Assembly: GCF_028369065.1 (NCBI RefSeq)
Contig: NZ_JAQNDA010000014.1
Coordinates: forward strand, 1 to 64,000
Length of the DNA stretch: 64,000 bases
Direction: 5' to 3'
Origin: Marinobacter sp. SS21
GTDB taxonomy: Bacteria > Pseudomonadota > Gammaproteobacteria > Pseudomonadales > Oleiphilaceae
Positions 36,857 to 51,938 of the stretch are shown here, piece by piece; positions within the stretch are counted from its first letter, which is position 1; the number at the start of each line of letters is the position of its first letter. The translations under genes were made by a program, and so were the position numbers. Under the pieces are notes generated by a model that saw nothing but the letters and a program-made list of their open reading frames with translations, made no database searches and was not told the origin of the DNA.

Positions 36857-38074
36857 TCAGGTCCGGTACTCGGCATTGATGGTCACGTAATCGTGGGAGA
36901 AATCGCAGGTCCACACCCGCTCCCGCACCTCACCCCGCTTCAGTTTGATGTGAATGGTGATTTCCTCCTGATCCATGACCGCCTGGCCACGCGCCTCGCT
37001 GTAATCCTCTGCCCGGCCGCCGTCGCGAACCAGACACACGTTGCCCAGCCAAATTTCAATGGCATCCAGATCCAGGCCCGCCACGCCGGCACGACCCACC
37101 GCAGCCAGAATGCGCCCCCAGTTGGGGTCTGAGGCGTACAGCGCGGTTTTTACCAGCGGAGAATGCGCCACCGTGTAGGCCACCGCCAACGCTTCATCCT
37201 GGTTGGCGGCCTCGCTCACCTCCAGCGTCACAAACTTGGTGGCACCCTCGCCATCGCGCACAATGGCGTGAGCCAACTCCAGGAAGACCTCAGCCAGAGC
37301 TTCCCGTAGCGCCGGCAGCCCTGGGCTCTGCCGGTCGATTTCGCCGGCACCGCACTGGCCGGTTGCAATCAGCATGCAGGCATCGTTGGTGGAGGTATCG
37401 CTATCAATGGTGATGCGATTGAACGACAGGTCGCCCAACTCACTGGCCAGTTCTTGCAACAGCCTCGGTTCAATGTGGGCGTCGGTGGCGATGAAGCCCA
37501 ACATGGTGGCCATGTTCGGGCGGATCATGCCGGCACCTTTGCTGATCCCTGAAATGGTTACCCGCTGACCGTCGATCATGACCTGACGCGAACTGCCCTT
37601 AGGCCGGGTATCGGTGGTCATGATACCGGCCGCCGCCTCGGCCCAGTGATCCTCGGACAGGTCCGCCAGCGCCGCCGGCAAGGCCGTCACCAACCGGCCC
37701 AGCGGCAGCGGTTCGCCGATAACACCGGTGGAAAACGGCAGCACCGCGGCAGCCTCAACGCCGGCCTCACGGGCGAGGGCGGAGCAGGTTTCCAGTGCAT
37801 CGCTCATACCCTGCACACCGGTACCGGCATTCGCATTGCCGGTGTTGATCACCAAAAAACGGGGCTGCGCCGTGGCCAGATGCTGTCGGGCGACGGTCAC
37901 CGGCGCCGCACAAAATTGATTGGTGGTGAAGATTCCCGCCACGCGGCTACCTTCCGCCAGCTCCAGCACCACCAGGTCCTTGCGCCCCGGGGTCTTGATC
38001 CCCGCGCTGGCGATGCCCAGCCGCACGCCGGCGACGGGAAAAAACTCAGGTAATGTGCCTGGCCCTACCGCCAT
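36857..38074 (-). CDS. argJ: bifunctional ornithine acetyltransferase/N-acetylglutamate synthase ArgJ
   Basis: ArgJ recycles the acetyl group from N-acetylornithine to glutamate in arginine synthesis. The 405-residue proenzyme contains the self-cleavage site [16 protein letters not shown], whose Thr becomes the nucleophile of the beta chain. The C terminus [13 protein letters not shown] is typical. It lies after secA, from which it is separated by a terminator, and before the Nudix-ThiE gene. Confidence 0.97.
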   Translation of the reverse strand: MAVGPGTLPEFFPVAGVRLGIASAGIKTPGRKDLVVLELAEGSRVAGIFTTNQFCAAPVTVARQHLATAQPRFLVINTGNANAGTGVQGMSDALETCSALAREAGVEAAAVLPFSTGVIGEPLPLGRLVTALPAALADLSEDHWAEAAAGIMTTDTRPKGSSRQVMIDGQRVTISGISKGAGMIRPNMATMLGFIATDAHIEPRLLQELASELGDLSFNRITIDSDTSTNDACMLIATGQCGAGEIDRQSPGLPALREALAEVFLELAHAIVRDGEGATKFVTLEVSEAANQDEALAVAYTVAHSPLVKTALYASDPNWGRILAAVGRAGVAGLDLDAIEIWLGNVCLVRDGGRAEDYSEARGQAVMDQEEITIHIKLKRGEVRERVWTCDFSHDYVTINAEYRT

Positions 38075-38120
38075 CTTCTCTCTCCTCTTGCTACTGTCCG
38101 CCGGAACCTTTCCGACTTAA

Positions 38121-38159
38121 ACGAAAAACCCGCAGCCTGCGTTGTCCAGGGTGCGGGTT
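38121..38159 (-). terminator. intrinsic terminator of secA
   Basis: On the minus strand AACCCGCA and TGCGGGTT (38152-38159 and 38127-38134) form an 8-bp stem followed directly by a run of Ts. It lies 20 nt after the secA stop and separates secA from argJ. Confidence 0.85.
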
Positions 38160-38178
38160 AGGATTCAGTGTGTCTGTA

Positions 38179-40917
<2,739 letters not shown>

Positions 40918-41048
40918 AAACCACTGCTTCTTTGATTAAACGGACGAAGCCGGCATTCTAACCTTATTTGGCGAAAGGAAAAAAGGCAGGGCGCAAGGTA
41001 TTGGCCGGCTGGAGCGGAAATGACAAATAGACGGGGCGGCCAGCCGAA

Positions 41049-41987
41049 CTAACGACTGGCTCGCTGGATATAGTGTTCCGGGTTCTGGGGCCGACCGTCA
41101 CGGAGCACTTCGAAATGGACATGGGGGCCAGTGGAACGGCCGGTACTTCCCATCAGCGCAACCACCTGCCCCTTCTGGACAATGTCGCCGACATTCACTG
41201 CGATGGTCTTGCAGTGGGCGTAACGGGTCACCAAACCATCCCCATGATCGATTTCCACCAGATTGCCATAACCATGGCGATCGTCGGCATAAGTAACGAC
41301 CCCGGCAGCCACAGCAATGATATCGCTGCCCTCCTTGCCGGCAAGATCCACCCCAGCGTGCCAGGTACGGCGGCCGTTAAACGGATCCGAGCGATAACCG
41401 TAACGGGAAGACAGCCAACCCCAGGTGATGGGGCGTCCCGCCACAAATCGGTCATCTTCCATCTGCTTGCGGGAAATGAGAGAGTCCAGCAGTCGCAGCT
41501 GCTGCTCGCGATCGCCAATGCGGGCCTCAAGTTCGGCAATCATGTCGCTCAGTGCCGGCGTGGTATAGGATTCCCCCGGCAGCGCATCCTCAGGCCCCCC
41601 GACCGCTGCGGGCTGATCAAAATCGAATTCATCGCTGGCGATCAGGCCCGACTCCACGAACCGCTGCCCCATGGCATCCAGCCGTAGCAGACGACCCTGC
41701 ATTTCCCCCAGCCGCAGGGTCAGCGCATCCACCTGCTGACGGCTTAAGGTCTCCAGATTCGCCAGCTGCTCCCGCTGCTGCAATAAACGCTGCTGCCAGA
41801 CCTCGACCACCAATGGGGTCAGCTCGGCGCGATTTTCAACCTCGGCGCCCTGGGCCGCCCGGTACGCCAACCAGGCCGAAACACTCGCCACTGCCGCAAT
41901 AAGGCAGACGAAGAGCAGCGCCAAAGGCAATGTCACTGGAAGCACACGGGACTGGCCGTGCTTCTTACCAACTAGAATGATGTTCAT
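41049..41987 (-). CDS. M23 (LytM) family metallopeptidase, membrane-anchored
   Basis: A 312-residue protein with an N-terminal membrane helix (about 15-40), a coiled-coil region (60-190) and a C-terminal peptidase domain. Zinc ligands are seen in WHAGVDLAG (HxxxD) and GPHVHFEV (HxH), so it should be an active peptidoglycan endopeptidase, unlike EnvC/NlpD activators. The start at 41987 or the ATG at 42005 is uncertain, as neither has a good ribosome-binding site. The same gene lies next to secA in Pseudomonas (PA4404-like). Confidence 0.88.
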   Translation of the reverse strand: MNIILVGKKHGQSRVLPVTLPLALLFVCLIAAVASVSAWLAYRAAQGAEVENRAELTPLVVEVWQQRLLQQREQLANLETLSRQQVDALTLRLGEMQGRLLRLDAMGQRFVESGLIASDEFDFDQPAAVGGPEDALPGESYTTPALSDMIAELEARIGDREQQLRLLDSLISRKQMEDDRFVAGRPITWGWLSSRYGYRSDPFNGRRTWHAGVDLAGKEGSDIIAVAAGVVTYADDRHGYGNLVEIDHGDGLVTRYAHCKTIAVNVGDIVQKGQVVALMGSTGRSTGPHVHFEVLRDGRPQNPEHYIQRASR

Positions 41988-42308
41988 ATTGTGTTCAGGG
42001 TTCATCCAGAGCCGCCCCAGCATCCGCGTAGTCGAGCATCTCCTGCGATCCCATAGGACCTGCCAGCCATCCAGTGCCAGATACGGGGATCCCTTCCCCG
42101 ACGACTCGATCTTGGGCAGCATGTACCTTTTATTGTTTAAAAAAAGGTGCATCCTGTAGGCAACGACCACAAAATAAGATAAGAATCAGCCGACACCTTG
42201 AATACACTCCCGGCAATCAATATTACATGAGTGTAATGAAGTGCCTACTGAATAAACGTGCCCAAGTGTAACCAATCGTTACTATCGCCGTCGAGTATAG
42301 GTTTTTTC
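41988..42308. promoter_or_regulatory. divergent intergenic region with palindrome
   Basis: About 320 bp separate the M23 gene (-) from the DUF721 gene (+). It contains the palindrome ATTACA-TGAG-TGTAAT (42222-42237), plus a related half-site GTGTAAC near 42275, and an A-run at 42139-42145. Minus-strand frames here are open upstream of the M23 start but lack coding character. The palindrome is a candidate operator. Confidence 0.4.
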
Positions 42309-42755
42309 ATGAAACAGAAACCCAGTTTGCGCCTGACTCCCGAAAGCAGCCGCCCGGCGTCGACGCTCAACGACCTGCTCAGCAAAGCTCAGCTTCATGC
42401 CCATGCCGAAAGGGCGGTGCTTAGCGCGATTCCTGCCATGCTGAAAAGCCGGATTCGTTTTGTCAGCTTTCACGACGGCGAACTCACCCTGAGCGCGGAG
42501 AACGCCACCATCGCCAGCCAGCTACGCTACCGCCAGCATGAGGTGTTGGAAGCTCTGCGACAGCAAGATCCTTTCCGGTTCGCCTGGAAGCTTACCGTCA
42601 AGGTCCGTCCGGCGCGTCACCAACGCAGCCGGTCCCGAACCATGCAACCGCTCAGCAACGAAAATGCCCGGCTCCTCAAAGAGGAAGCCGGGCACACGAA
42701 GGATAAAAAACTACGCGAGGTTCTCGAAAAACTCGCAAGCCATGCGCGGGATTAA
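42309..42755 (+). CDS. DUF721 (DciA-like) family protein
   Basis: A 148-residue protein with a DUF721 domain: an N-terminal LNDLLSKAQLHAHAERAVLSAIP region and a KH-like core (RIRFVSFHDGELTLSAENATIASQLRYRQHEVLEAL). DciA proteins load the replicative helicase DnaB in bacteria lacking DnaC; this family member is the short form found next to lpxC and secA. Assignment as DciA is plausible but not proven. The C terminus is basic and charged. Convergent with lpxC. Confidence 0.8.
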   Translation: MKQKPSLRLTPESSRPASTLNDLLSKAQLHAHAERAVLSAIPAMLKSRIRFVSFHDGELTLSAENATIASQLRYRQHEVLEALRQQDPFRFAWKLTVKVRPARHQRSRSRTMQPLSNENARLLKEEAGHTKDKKLREVLEKLASHARD

Positions 42756-42766
42756 GTCGTCCTGAC

Positions 42767-43684
42767 TTAAGCTTGCGCGGCCAACACAGGCTTCAGGTAA
42801 GAAATGGGCGCCGTCGCTTCATCATCGAAGGTCACAACCTCCCAGGCGTCTTCCTCGGCAATCAGCTTGCGCAACAACTTGTTGTTCAGGTCATGGCCAG
42901 ATTTCACGCCACGGAATTCACCAATCAGACTGTTACCCAGCAAGTACAGGTCGCCAATGGCATCCAACACCTTGTGCTTGACGAACTCATCGTCGTAGCG
43001 CAGGCCATCTTCGTTGAGAATCTTGTAATCATCCACAACGATGGCGTTGTCCACACTTCCGCCCAGGGCCAGGTTCATAGCACGCAACTTCTCGATATCG
43101 CGCATGAAGCCAAAGGTACGGGCGCGACTGACTTCTTTGACGAACGAGGTGCTGGAGAAGTCGACCGACGCTGTCTGCGCGCGCCCCTTGAACACCGGGT
43201 GGTCGAAATCAATGCCGAAGCTCACCTTGAAGCCTTCAAACGGCAGGAAGGTAGCCTTCTTGTCGCCCTCTTCCACAGTCACTTCCCGCTTGATGCGGAT
43301 AAACCGCTTGGCGGAGTCCTGCTCGGCAATACCGGCAGACTGCAGCAAAAAGACGAAAGGTCCTGCACTGCCGTCCATGATCGGCACTTCGGCGGCACTC
43401 AGTTCGACGTAGCAGTTGTCGATGCCCAGCCCAGCCATAGCGGACAGCAGGTGCTCGACCGTAGCCACACGAACGCCGTCCTTGACCAAGGTGGTGGACA
43501 ACATGGTTTCGCCAACGTTCTCGGCACGGGCCTGGATCTCCACAACCGGTTCGAGGTCCGTTCGTCGGAACACAATGCCGGAATCCACCGGTGCCGGCTT
43601 CAGCGTGAGGTAGACTTTCTCACCCGAATGCAAGCCCACTCCAGTGGCTCGGATGGTGTTTTTGAGGGTCCGTTGTCTGATCAT
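42767..43684 (-). CDS. lpxC: UDP-3-O-acyl-N-acetylglucosamine deacetylase LpxC
   Basis: The committed step of lipid A synthesis, zinc dependent. The 305-residue length equals that of E. coli. Zinc/catalytic residues are seen in [11 protein letters not shown] (His) and [15 protein letters not shown] (His, Asp). The longer frame extends to 43780, but the ATG at 43684 ([11 protein letters not shown]) is the family start. It follows ftsZ after 210 bp, as in other gammaproteobacteria. Confidence 0.98.
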   Translation of the reverse strand: MIRQRTLKNTIRATGVGLHSGEKVYLTLKPAPVDSGIVFRRTDLEPVVEIQARAENVGETMLSTTLVKDGVRVATVEHLLSAMAGLGIDNCYVELSAAEVPIMDGSAGPFVFLLQSAGIAEQDSAKRFIRIKREVTVEEGDKKATFLPFEGFKVSFGIDFDHPVFKGRAQTASVDFSSTSFVKEVSRARTFGFMRDIEKLRAMNLALGGSVDNAIVVDDYKILNEDGLRYDDEFVKHKVLDAIGDLYLLGNSLIGEFRGVKSGHDLNNKLLRKLIAEEDAWEVVTFDDEATAPISYLKPVLAAQA

Positions 43685-43894
43685 TGGCACATTTACCCGT
43701 AACAAAAAGTAGATATCTTCTGGGCAGAAAAAATTTGGCCAGAGGATACCAGAGAACGTAACTGAATACCATTTAACCAACCTGGCAACGCCAGACCGTG
43801 GCCCAGTTAACCCATATTACCTCAGCAACACTCTGCAAGCGTTGACCCTGCTGACCAGCAACAGAAGCGCCTAACGCCGGTTACCGCCAGACTA

Positions 43895-45052
43895 TCAGTC
43901 AGCCTGGCGGCGGAGGAATGCGGGAATATCGAGATAGTCGACACTCTGTTCCTCACTCTCCTTGCTTTGGTCAAGGGCAACATTGCCATTGGTAACCGCG
44001 CGACGACGCAGTACCGCCGGACGATCCAGCTGATGGTAATCGGTGGTGCCGTCCAGGGTGCGGGAGTTATCCACCACCTTGGTTGGCTTGTCGCGTTCTC
44101 CACCCAGACCGGTGGCCACAACCGTCACCTTCAGCTCGTCGGTCATCTCCGGATCGATAACGGTACCCACCACCACCGTGGCGGTATCCGATGCGAATTC
44201 GCGCACGATGTCGCCCACTTCGGAGAACTCGCCCAGGTTCAGGTCCATGCCCGCGGTAATATTGACCAGAATACCCTTGGCGCCCTGAAGGTTGATGTCT
44301 TCGAGCAGCGGACTGCGGATCGCGGCTTCGGCAGCTTCCTGGGCCCGGTTCTCGCCGGAGGCCCGGGCGGTGCCCATCATCGCCATACCCATCTCGGACA
44401 TAACCGTCTTCACGTCGGCAAAGTCGACGTTGATCATACCGTTACGGGTGATCAGGTCGGCAATGCCCTGGACCGCGCCCAGCAGCACATCGTTGGCCGC
44501 GGCAAAGGCGTCCAGCAGGCTGGTTTTCTTACCCATGACGGCCAGCAGTTTTTCGTTGGGAATGGTAATCAGCGAATCAACGCATTCCTCGAGGTCCTTC
44601 AATCCGGACTCCGCCACGCTCATTCGCTTGCCACCTTCAAATATGAACGGCTTGGTTACCACCGCCACGGTCAGGATGCCCATTTCACGGGCCACATCGG
44701 CGACGATGGGAGCCGCACCGGTACCGGTACCACCACCCATGCCCGCGGTAATGAACACCATGTCCGCACCCTGCAGGGCCTCGGAAATCCGGTCCCGATC
44801 CTCCAGGGCGGACTGTCGACCCACTTCGGGGTTCGCACCGGCTCCCAGGCCTTTGGTGATGTTTCCGCCGAGCTGAATGACCTGGCGGGCCTCAAGGTCG
44901 GTCAGGGCCTGAGCATCGGTGTTCGCACAGATGAACTCCACCCCTTCGATGTCGCTGCTGAGCATGTGACGCACGGCGTTGCCGCCACCACCGCCTACAC
45001 CGACGACTTTGATCACAGCGTTTTGCTGGACGTTATCGACTAGTTCAAACAT
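43895..45052 (-). CDS. ftsZ: cell division GTPase FtsZ
   Basis: The tubulin-like GTPase that forms the Z-ring. The 385-residue protein has the GTP signature GGGTGTGAAP, the T7-loop region NVDFADVKTVMSEMG, a variable linker and the conserved C-terminal peptide YLDIPAFLRRQ that binds FtsA and ZipA. The ATG at 45052 has AAGGAG nearby. A hairpin lies in its leader (45077-45096). Confidence 0.99.
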   Translation of the reverse strand: MFELVDNVQQNAVIKVVGVGGGGGNAVRHMLSSDIEGVEFICANTDAQALTDLEARQVIQLGGNITKGLGAGANPEVGRQSALEDRDRISEALQGADMVFITAGMGGGTGTGAAPIVADVAREMGILTVAVVTKPFIFEGGKRMSVAESGLKDLEECVDSLITIPNEKLLAVMGKKTSLLDAFAAANDVLLGAVQGIADLITRNGMINVDFADVKTVMSEMGMAMMGTARASGENRAQEAAEAAIRSPLLEDINLQGAKGILVNITAGMDLNLGEFSEVGDIVREFASDTATVVVGTVIDPEMTDELKVTVVATGLGGERDKPTKVVDNSRTLDGTTDYHQLDRPAVLRRRAVTNGNVALDQSKESEEQSVDYLDIPAFLRRQAD

Positions 45053-45076
45053 TTTCCCCTACTCCTTCGTGCGATG

Positions 45077-45101
45077 ATCAGCCTGTCCCGGCTGATTTTT
45101 T
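45077..45101 (+). terminator. hairpin in ftsZ leader, terminator-like on + strand
   Basis: ATCAGCC (45077-45083) and GGCTGAT (45090-45096) form a 7-bp stem followed on the + strand by six Ts, a standard intrinsic terminator shape. All genes here are on the minus strand, where the same hairpin would sit just upstream of the ftsZ Shine-Dalgarno. It may stop antisense transcripts or shape translation of ftsZ. Confidence 0.5.
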
Positions 45102-45136
45102 GAGTCTTCAGTTTTCGAGATACCTTCGTTAACGCG

Positions 45137-45151
45137 CCGGCCTGGGGCCGG
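45137..45151. repeat. short inverted repeat between ftsA and ftsZ
   Basis: CCGGCC-TGG-GGCCGG, a 6-bp stem with 3-nt loop, about 17 nt past the ftsA stop. No T-run follows on the minus strand, so it would at most attenuate transcription into ftsZ. Confidence 0.3.
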
Positions 45152-45167
45152 TTACTGCCCTGGTTAC

Positions 45168-46403
45168 CTAGAAATTGCCGGTGAACCAGTTTTTCATGCG
45201 CTCCACCAGTGAGACTGGTTCCTCGCCTTTGAGCACAGGCTCTACCCCCAGATCCATCTGGCGGAAGCCATAGATCAGCAACCCAACGCCGGTGGCGTAA
45301 ATCGGATTGTTGACCACCTCCGTCATACCGGAGACGGCCTGCGGACAGGCCAGCCGAACCGGCATGTGGAAGATTTCCTCGGCCAGCTCCACCACACCTT
45401 CCATGGTGGAAGAGCCGCCGGTAATCACCACCCCTGCGGGGATCAATTCCTCAAACCCTGAGCGGCGCAATTCGGACTGCACCAGAGTGAACAGTTCCTC
45501 GTAGCGCGGCTCCACCACCTCGGCCAGGGCCTGGCGCGACAGATCCCGGGGCGCCCGGTCGCCAACGCTGGGCACCTTGATGGTTTCATCGGCGCCGGCC
45601 AACTGGGTCAGGGCACAGGCATACTTGATTTTGATTTCCTCGGCGTTCTGAGTCGGGGTCCGCAACGCCATGGCTATGTCGTTGGTCACCTGGTCACCGG
45701 CGATGGGAATCACCGCGGTATGGCGAATGGCGCCGCCGGTGAACACCGCAATATCGGTGGTGCCACCACCGATATCCACCACACAGACCCCCAGCTCTTT
45801 CTCATCCTCAGTCAGTACGGCGTAGCTGGACGCCAACTGTTCGAGAATGATGTCATCGACGTCCAGACCGCACCGGCGAACACACTTTTCGATGTTCTGA
45901 GCGGCATTGACGGCACAGGTCACCAGGTGCACCTTGGCTTCCAACCGCACGCCGGACATGCCCATCGGCTCCTTGATGCCCTCCTGGTTATCGATAACGA
46001 ACTCCTGGGGCAGGATATGCAGCACTTTCTGGTCAGCCGGAATGGCAACCGCCTGGGCGGCATCAATGACCCGGTCGATATCGGCCTGGGTGACCTCCCG
46101 GTCGCGGATGGCGACGATGCCATGGGAGTTCAGGCTCTTGATATGGCTGCCCGCGATGCCGGCGTAGACCGAATGAATCCGGCAGCCTGCCATCAACTCG
46201 GCCTCCTCGACCGCACGCTGAATCGCCTGAACGGTGGTTTCAATATTCACCACCACACCCCGTTTCAGACCACGGGAGGGGTGTGATCCGATCCCGACAA
46301 CTTCGATGGTGCCGTCCAACTTTCGCTTGCCGACAATCGCCACTACTTTCGAAGTGCCGATATCGAGGCCGACAATCATGTTTTCCGTATCAACCGATGA
46401 CAT
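45168..46403 (-). CDS. ftsA: cell division protein FtsA
   Basis: An actin-like ATPase that tethers FtsZ to the membrane and recruits later divisome proteins. The 411-residue protein shows IVGLDIGTSKVVAIVG (phosphate 1), VVDIGGGTTDIAVF (phosphate 2) and the C-terminal amphipathic LVERMKNWFTGNF membrane helix. The ATG at 46403 has GGTGA upstream and is preferred to the TTG/GTG starts 9-12 nt earlier. Confidence 0.98.
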   Translation of the reverse strand: MSSVDTENMIVGLDIGTSKVVAIVGKRKLDGTIEVVGIGSHPSRGLKRGVVVNIETTVQAIQRAVEEAELMAGCRIHSVYAGIAGSHIKSLNSHGIVAIRDREVTQADIDRVIDAAQAVAIPADQKVLHILPQEFVIDNQEGIKEPMGMSGVRLEAKVHLVTCAVNAAQNIEKCVRRCGLDVDDIILEQLASSYAVLTEDEKELGVCVVDIGGGTTDIAVFTGGAIRHTAVIPIAGDQVTNDIAMALRTPTQNAEEIKIKYACALTQLAGADETIKVPSVGDRAPRDLSRQALAEVVEPRYEELFTLVQSELRRSGFEELIPAGVVITGGSSTMEGVVELAEEIFHMPVRLACPQAVSGMTEVVNNPIYATGVGLLIYGFRQMDLGVEPVLKGEEPVSLVERMKNWFTGNF

Positions 46404-46435
46404 GTGTTTCACCAAAACGTGGTTCTAAATTGCGT

Positions 46436-47275
46436 CTATGATTTATTGCCCGATGTCTCGTCCAGCGGCTTCCACTGAACCGCCACACCGTTGCTATAAC
46501 GGGCATCAATCCGTTGTACCTCACCCGCTCGTGTTGCCAGGCGTTCCTGATACACGGTGATGAAGCGTTCAAAGCGTTGCTCTACCTGGTCCCGCCCCAG
46601 CGATACTTCGATGCCGTTGGCCAGGGTCAGGGTCCAGGCTCCGCGAGGCTCGAGGGTCAGGCCTGCAAAACCCAACTCCCGTTGTGCCAGCACTTCGGCC
46701 ATGCCCCGGGCCATATCGATGACGTCTCGCACCCGGTCGTCGGGGCCGGCCAGATGCGGTAAGCGACCGGCCACGTCCCGATTCGGTGGCGCAAAGAGCT
46801 GGCCTGAGCGACTGACCAGCTGACCATGGTTCCAGAACGCCAGCGGCTTCTTCTCCCGAACCTCCACCAGCAGCCGGTCTGGCCAGATTCGACGTACCGC
46901 CGCACTGGCGATCCAGGGCCGTTGCTCGAGAGCCGTCTTCACGTCCGCCAGGTCGGTGGCGAAGAAGCTGCGGCCGACCCATTTACTGACTTGACGCTCC
47001 AGGTCGGTCTGGCTTTCACCCACCAACTCTCCGCGCACATCAATGGCCATGATCTGGCGGTCCATGGTGTTCAGCACTTCACCCGCGCCCCAGGGCACCA
47101 GGGCGGCCAGCGTCACCACCACGGCGCCGAGGCCCACCTGCATCCACGGCAGCGCCTCCCAAAGGGCGCGGAACGGATTGAACCGTTCACCATCCGGCTC
47201 CAGGGAGGTTGCCCCCCGTCGCCGTGGCGGCTCGGGGGGTATGGCGCGCCCGCGCACCAGTACCCGATCAAGCAT
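46436..47275 (-). CDS. ftsQ: cell division protein FtsQ
   Basis: A 279-residue bitopic protein of the FtsQBL complex. A cytoplasmic N terminus precedes one membrane helix (about 43-62), then a POTRA domain (IMAIDVRGELVGESQTDLERQVSK) and the beta domain. The longer frame reaches 47323, but the ATG at 47275 follows GGAGGG and comes right after the ddlB stop, which fits tight coupling. FtsB is not in the cluster. Confidence 0.96.
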   Translation of the reverse strand: MLDRVLVRGRAIPPEPPRRRGATSLEPDGERFNPFRALWEALPWMQVGLGAVVVTLAALVPWGAGEVLNTMDRQIMAIDVRGELVGESQTDLERQVSKWVGRSFFATDLADVKTALEQRPWIASAAVRRIWPDRLLVEVREKKPLAFWNHGQLVSRSGQLFAPPNRDVAGRLPHLAGPDDRVRDVIDMARGMAEVLAQRELGFAGLTLEPRGAWTLTLANGIEVSLGRDQVEQRFERFITVYQERLATRAGEVQRIDARYSNGVAVQWKPLDETSGNKS

Positions 47276-47276
47276 C

Positions 47277-49663
<2,387 letters not shown>

Positions 49664-49671
<8 letters not shown>

Positions 49672-50746
49672 TCGCCGCCTCCAGACAGTAATTCACAACT
49701 CTCTCCGTTGCGTCAGGACGAGCCAGAGAGCGGGCCGCCTGCGCCATGTTGGTTATCCGCTGCCGGTCACTGCAGAGCTCGGCCAGGGTATCGGCCAGTA
49801 ACTCCGCGCTCAGCCGTTGCTGAGGGATCAGGATTGCAGCTTGGGCTGCCACCATCTGCTGACCGTTGCGGGTTTGATGATCATCCACGGCATGGGGAAA
49901 CGGCACCAGAATCGCCCCCACGCCCGCGATACACAGCTCTGACACCGTCAGTGCGCCAGAGCGGCACAGCACCAGATCGGCCCATTCATAGGCCTGAGCC
50001 ATATCTTCGATAAACGGCTCGATGGTGGCCTCCACGCCCGCTGTCTGATAGGCCTCCCGGGCCAGGTCCAGGTTGCGTTCACCGCTTTGGTGACGCACGA
50101 TCGGGCGAATGCCGGCGTCGAGCTTGGCCAACGCCTCCGGCACCCGCTGGTTGATCGCCTGGGCACCCAGGCTACCGCCCACCACCAGCATCCGCAGGGG
50201 GCCGCTGCGTCCTTCGAAGCGGGAGACCGGCTCGGGAATCCGGGCCAGATCCTGCCGCACCGGATTTCCGGTACAGCGAGTCACTTTCTGGGGACCAAAG
50301 CTACCCGGAAACGCTTCCATTACGGTCTTCGCGAATCGAGCCAGGATCCGGTTGGTGAGACCGGCGATGGCATTCTGTTCGTGTACCAGCAGAGGGGTCC
50401 TGGTCAACCAGGCCGCCAGACCGCCGGGACCGGTGACAAAGCCCCCCATTCCAATGACGCAGTCGGGCTTCAGGCTGCGCACGATCGCCAACGCCTGCAC
50501 CAGCGCCCGGGTAAGCCTGAACGGGGCAGCCAGTAACGCCAACCGGCCCTTTCCTCGGAGCCCGGATACCGCAATCAGTGATAGCGGGATGTCGGTTGCA
50601 CCGAGCAGCCGTTCCTCCATACCGCCCCGGGAGCCCAGCCAGTAAACCTCATGCCCCTTCTCCTGCAACATGCGCGCCGTGGCCAGAGCAGGAAACACAT
50701 GGCCGCCGGTGCCGCCGGCCATAATCAGGAAGCGTTTAGTCGTCAT
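49664..50746 (-). CDS. murG: undecaprenyl-PP-MurNAc-pentapeptide GlcNAc transferase MurG
   Basis: MurG adds GlcNAc to lipid I to make lipid II on the inner face of the membrane. The 360-residue GT-B enzyme has [12 protein letters not shown], the [12 protein letters not shown] region and the C-terminal [10 protein letters not shown] sugar-nucleotide site. The ATG at 50746 follows AGGAGGT. Confidence 0.98.
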
Positions 50747-51938
50747 AGGACGCACCTCCTGCAGACTTTACTGTCGTACCCGCGGCGGCCTGCTCCAGCT
50801 GATCCGAGCGCTCCATTTCCACCCGGGCCAGAATCCCAATACAGACACAGGTCACCATCAGGCTGGAGCCGCCGTAACTCATTAATGGCAGGGTCAGTCC
50901 CTTGGTCGGCAGCAGCCCGGTGTTCACGCCGATGTTGATGGTCGCCTGGAGCCCAATCAGCAGCGATATGCCGTAGGAAAAACAGGCACCGAAGGTCATG
51001 CCGGCCTTTTCGGCCTTGCGCGCGATGGCAAACCCCGACAACACCAGCAGCGTCAGCAAGGCCAGCACCAGCAGCGAGCCCAACAGACCAAACTCCTCCG
51101 CCACGATGGCAAAAATAAAATCGGTATGGGCCTCGGGCAGGTAGAACAGTTTCTGAATCGAGTTGCCGAGCCCCACCCCGGCCCAGTCGCCACGCCCGAA
51201 AGCAATCAGCGACTGGGTGAGCTGGTAACCGGTATCAAACTGGTCCTTCCACGGGTCCAGGTAACTGACCACCCGCTTCAGACGGTAGGGCTGGGTCACC
51301 ACCAGGGCGACTCCGACCACCACGCAAACGGCAATCAATGGCAGGAAGCGGCTGAGTCGAACGCCACTCAAGAAGATCATTCCCAGCGCGGCGGCCATCA
51401 GCACGACAGTAGCGCCAAAATCCGGCTCGATGACCAGCAGTACCGAGGCGAAGGTCAACACCCCCACCGGCTTGATAAAGCCAGACCAGGTGTTCACCAG
51501 TTCGTCCCGACGCCGCACCACGTAACCGGCGAGATAGGCGATCAGGCACAACTTGGCGATCTCCGAGACCTGGACGTTAAAGAGCCCAAAGGGAATCCAG
51601 CGCGTCGAGCCGTTGACCGTGCGGCCGAGGGGCGTCAGCACCAGCACCAGCACCAGCAAACCAACGCCGAGCAGCAGCCAGCCGCTGCGTTCCCACCAGG
51701 CCAGTGGCACATTGGCCGCGGCCAGCGCCAGAGCACAGCCCAGCGCAGCAAAGATCAGCTGTCGCAGCACATAGTGATAACTGTTGCCAACGGTCTCCGC
51801 CGCCATGTCCATCGACGCAGAGGAAATCATGATGATGCCCAACACCAGCAGGGATGCCGCACTGAGCACCAGCCACGGCAACGGCCGGAAGCGGCCAAAC
51901 AGGCCCTGGTCGAGGCCGAGAGTCGGCGCGGCCGGCAT
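50736..51938 (-). CDS. ftsW: septal peptidoglycan glycosyltransferase FtsW
   Basis: A SEDS polymerase that makes septal glycan with FtsI. The 400-residue protein has about ten membrane helices, with GAWVGVG-like GRGDWAGVGLGNSIQKLFYLPEAHTDF and the C-terminal LPLMSYGGSS. It overlaps murD and murG. The ATG at 51938 (or GTG at 51941) follows GGAGG. Confidence 0.97.
   Translation of the reverse strand: MPAAPTLGLDQGLFGRFRPLPWLVLSAASLLVLGIIMISSASMDMAAETVGNSYHYVLRQLIFAALGCALALAAANVPLAWWERSGWLLLGVGLLVLVLVLTPLGRTVNGSTRWIPFGLFNVQVSEIAKLCLIAYLAGYVVRRRDELVNTWSGFIKPVGVLTFASVLLVIEPDFGATVVLMAAALGMIFLSGVRLSRFLPLIAVCVVVGVALVVTQPYRLKRVVSYLDPWKDQFDTGYQLTQSLIAFGRGDWAGVGLGNSIQKLFYLPEAHTDFIFAIVAEEFGLLGSLLVLALLTLLVLSGFAIARKAEKAGMTFGACFSYGISLLIGLQATINIGVNTGLLPTKGLTLPLMSYGGSSLMVTCVCIGILARVEMERSDQLEQAAAGTTVKSAGGASYDD

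Noticed and set aside
36800..36900. TPP riboswitch before the ThiE-like fusion
   Set aside because: The gene starts 2 nt after argJ, leaving no leader, and no THI-box core is seen.
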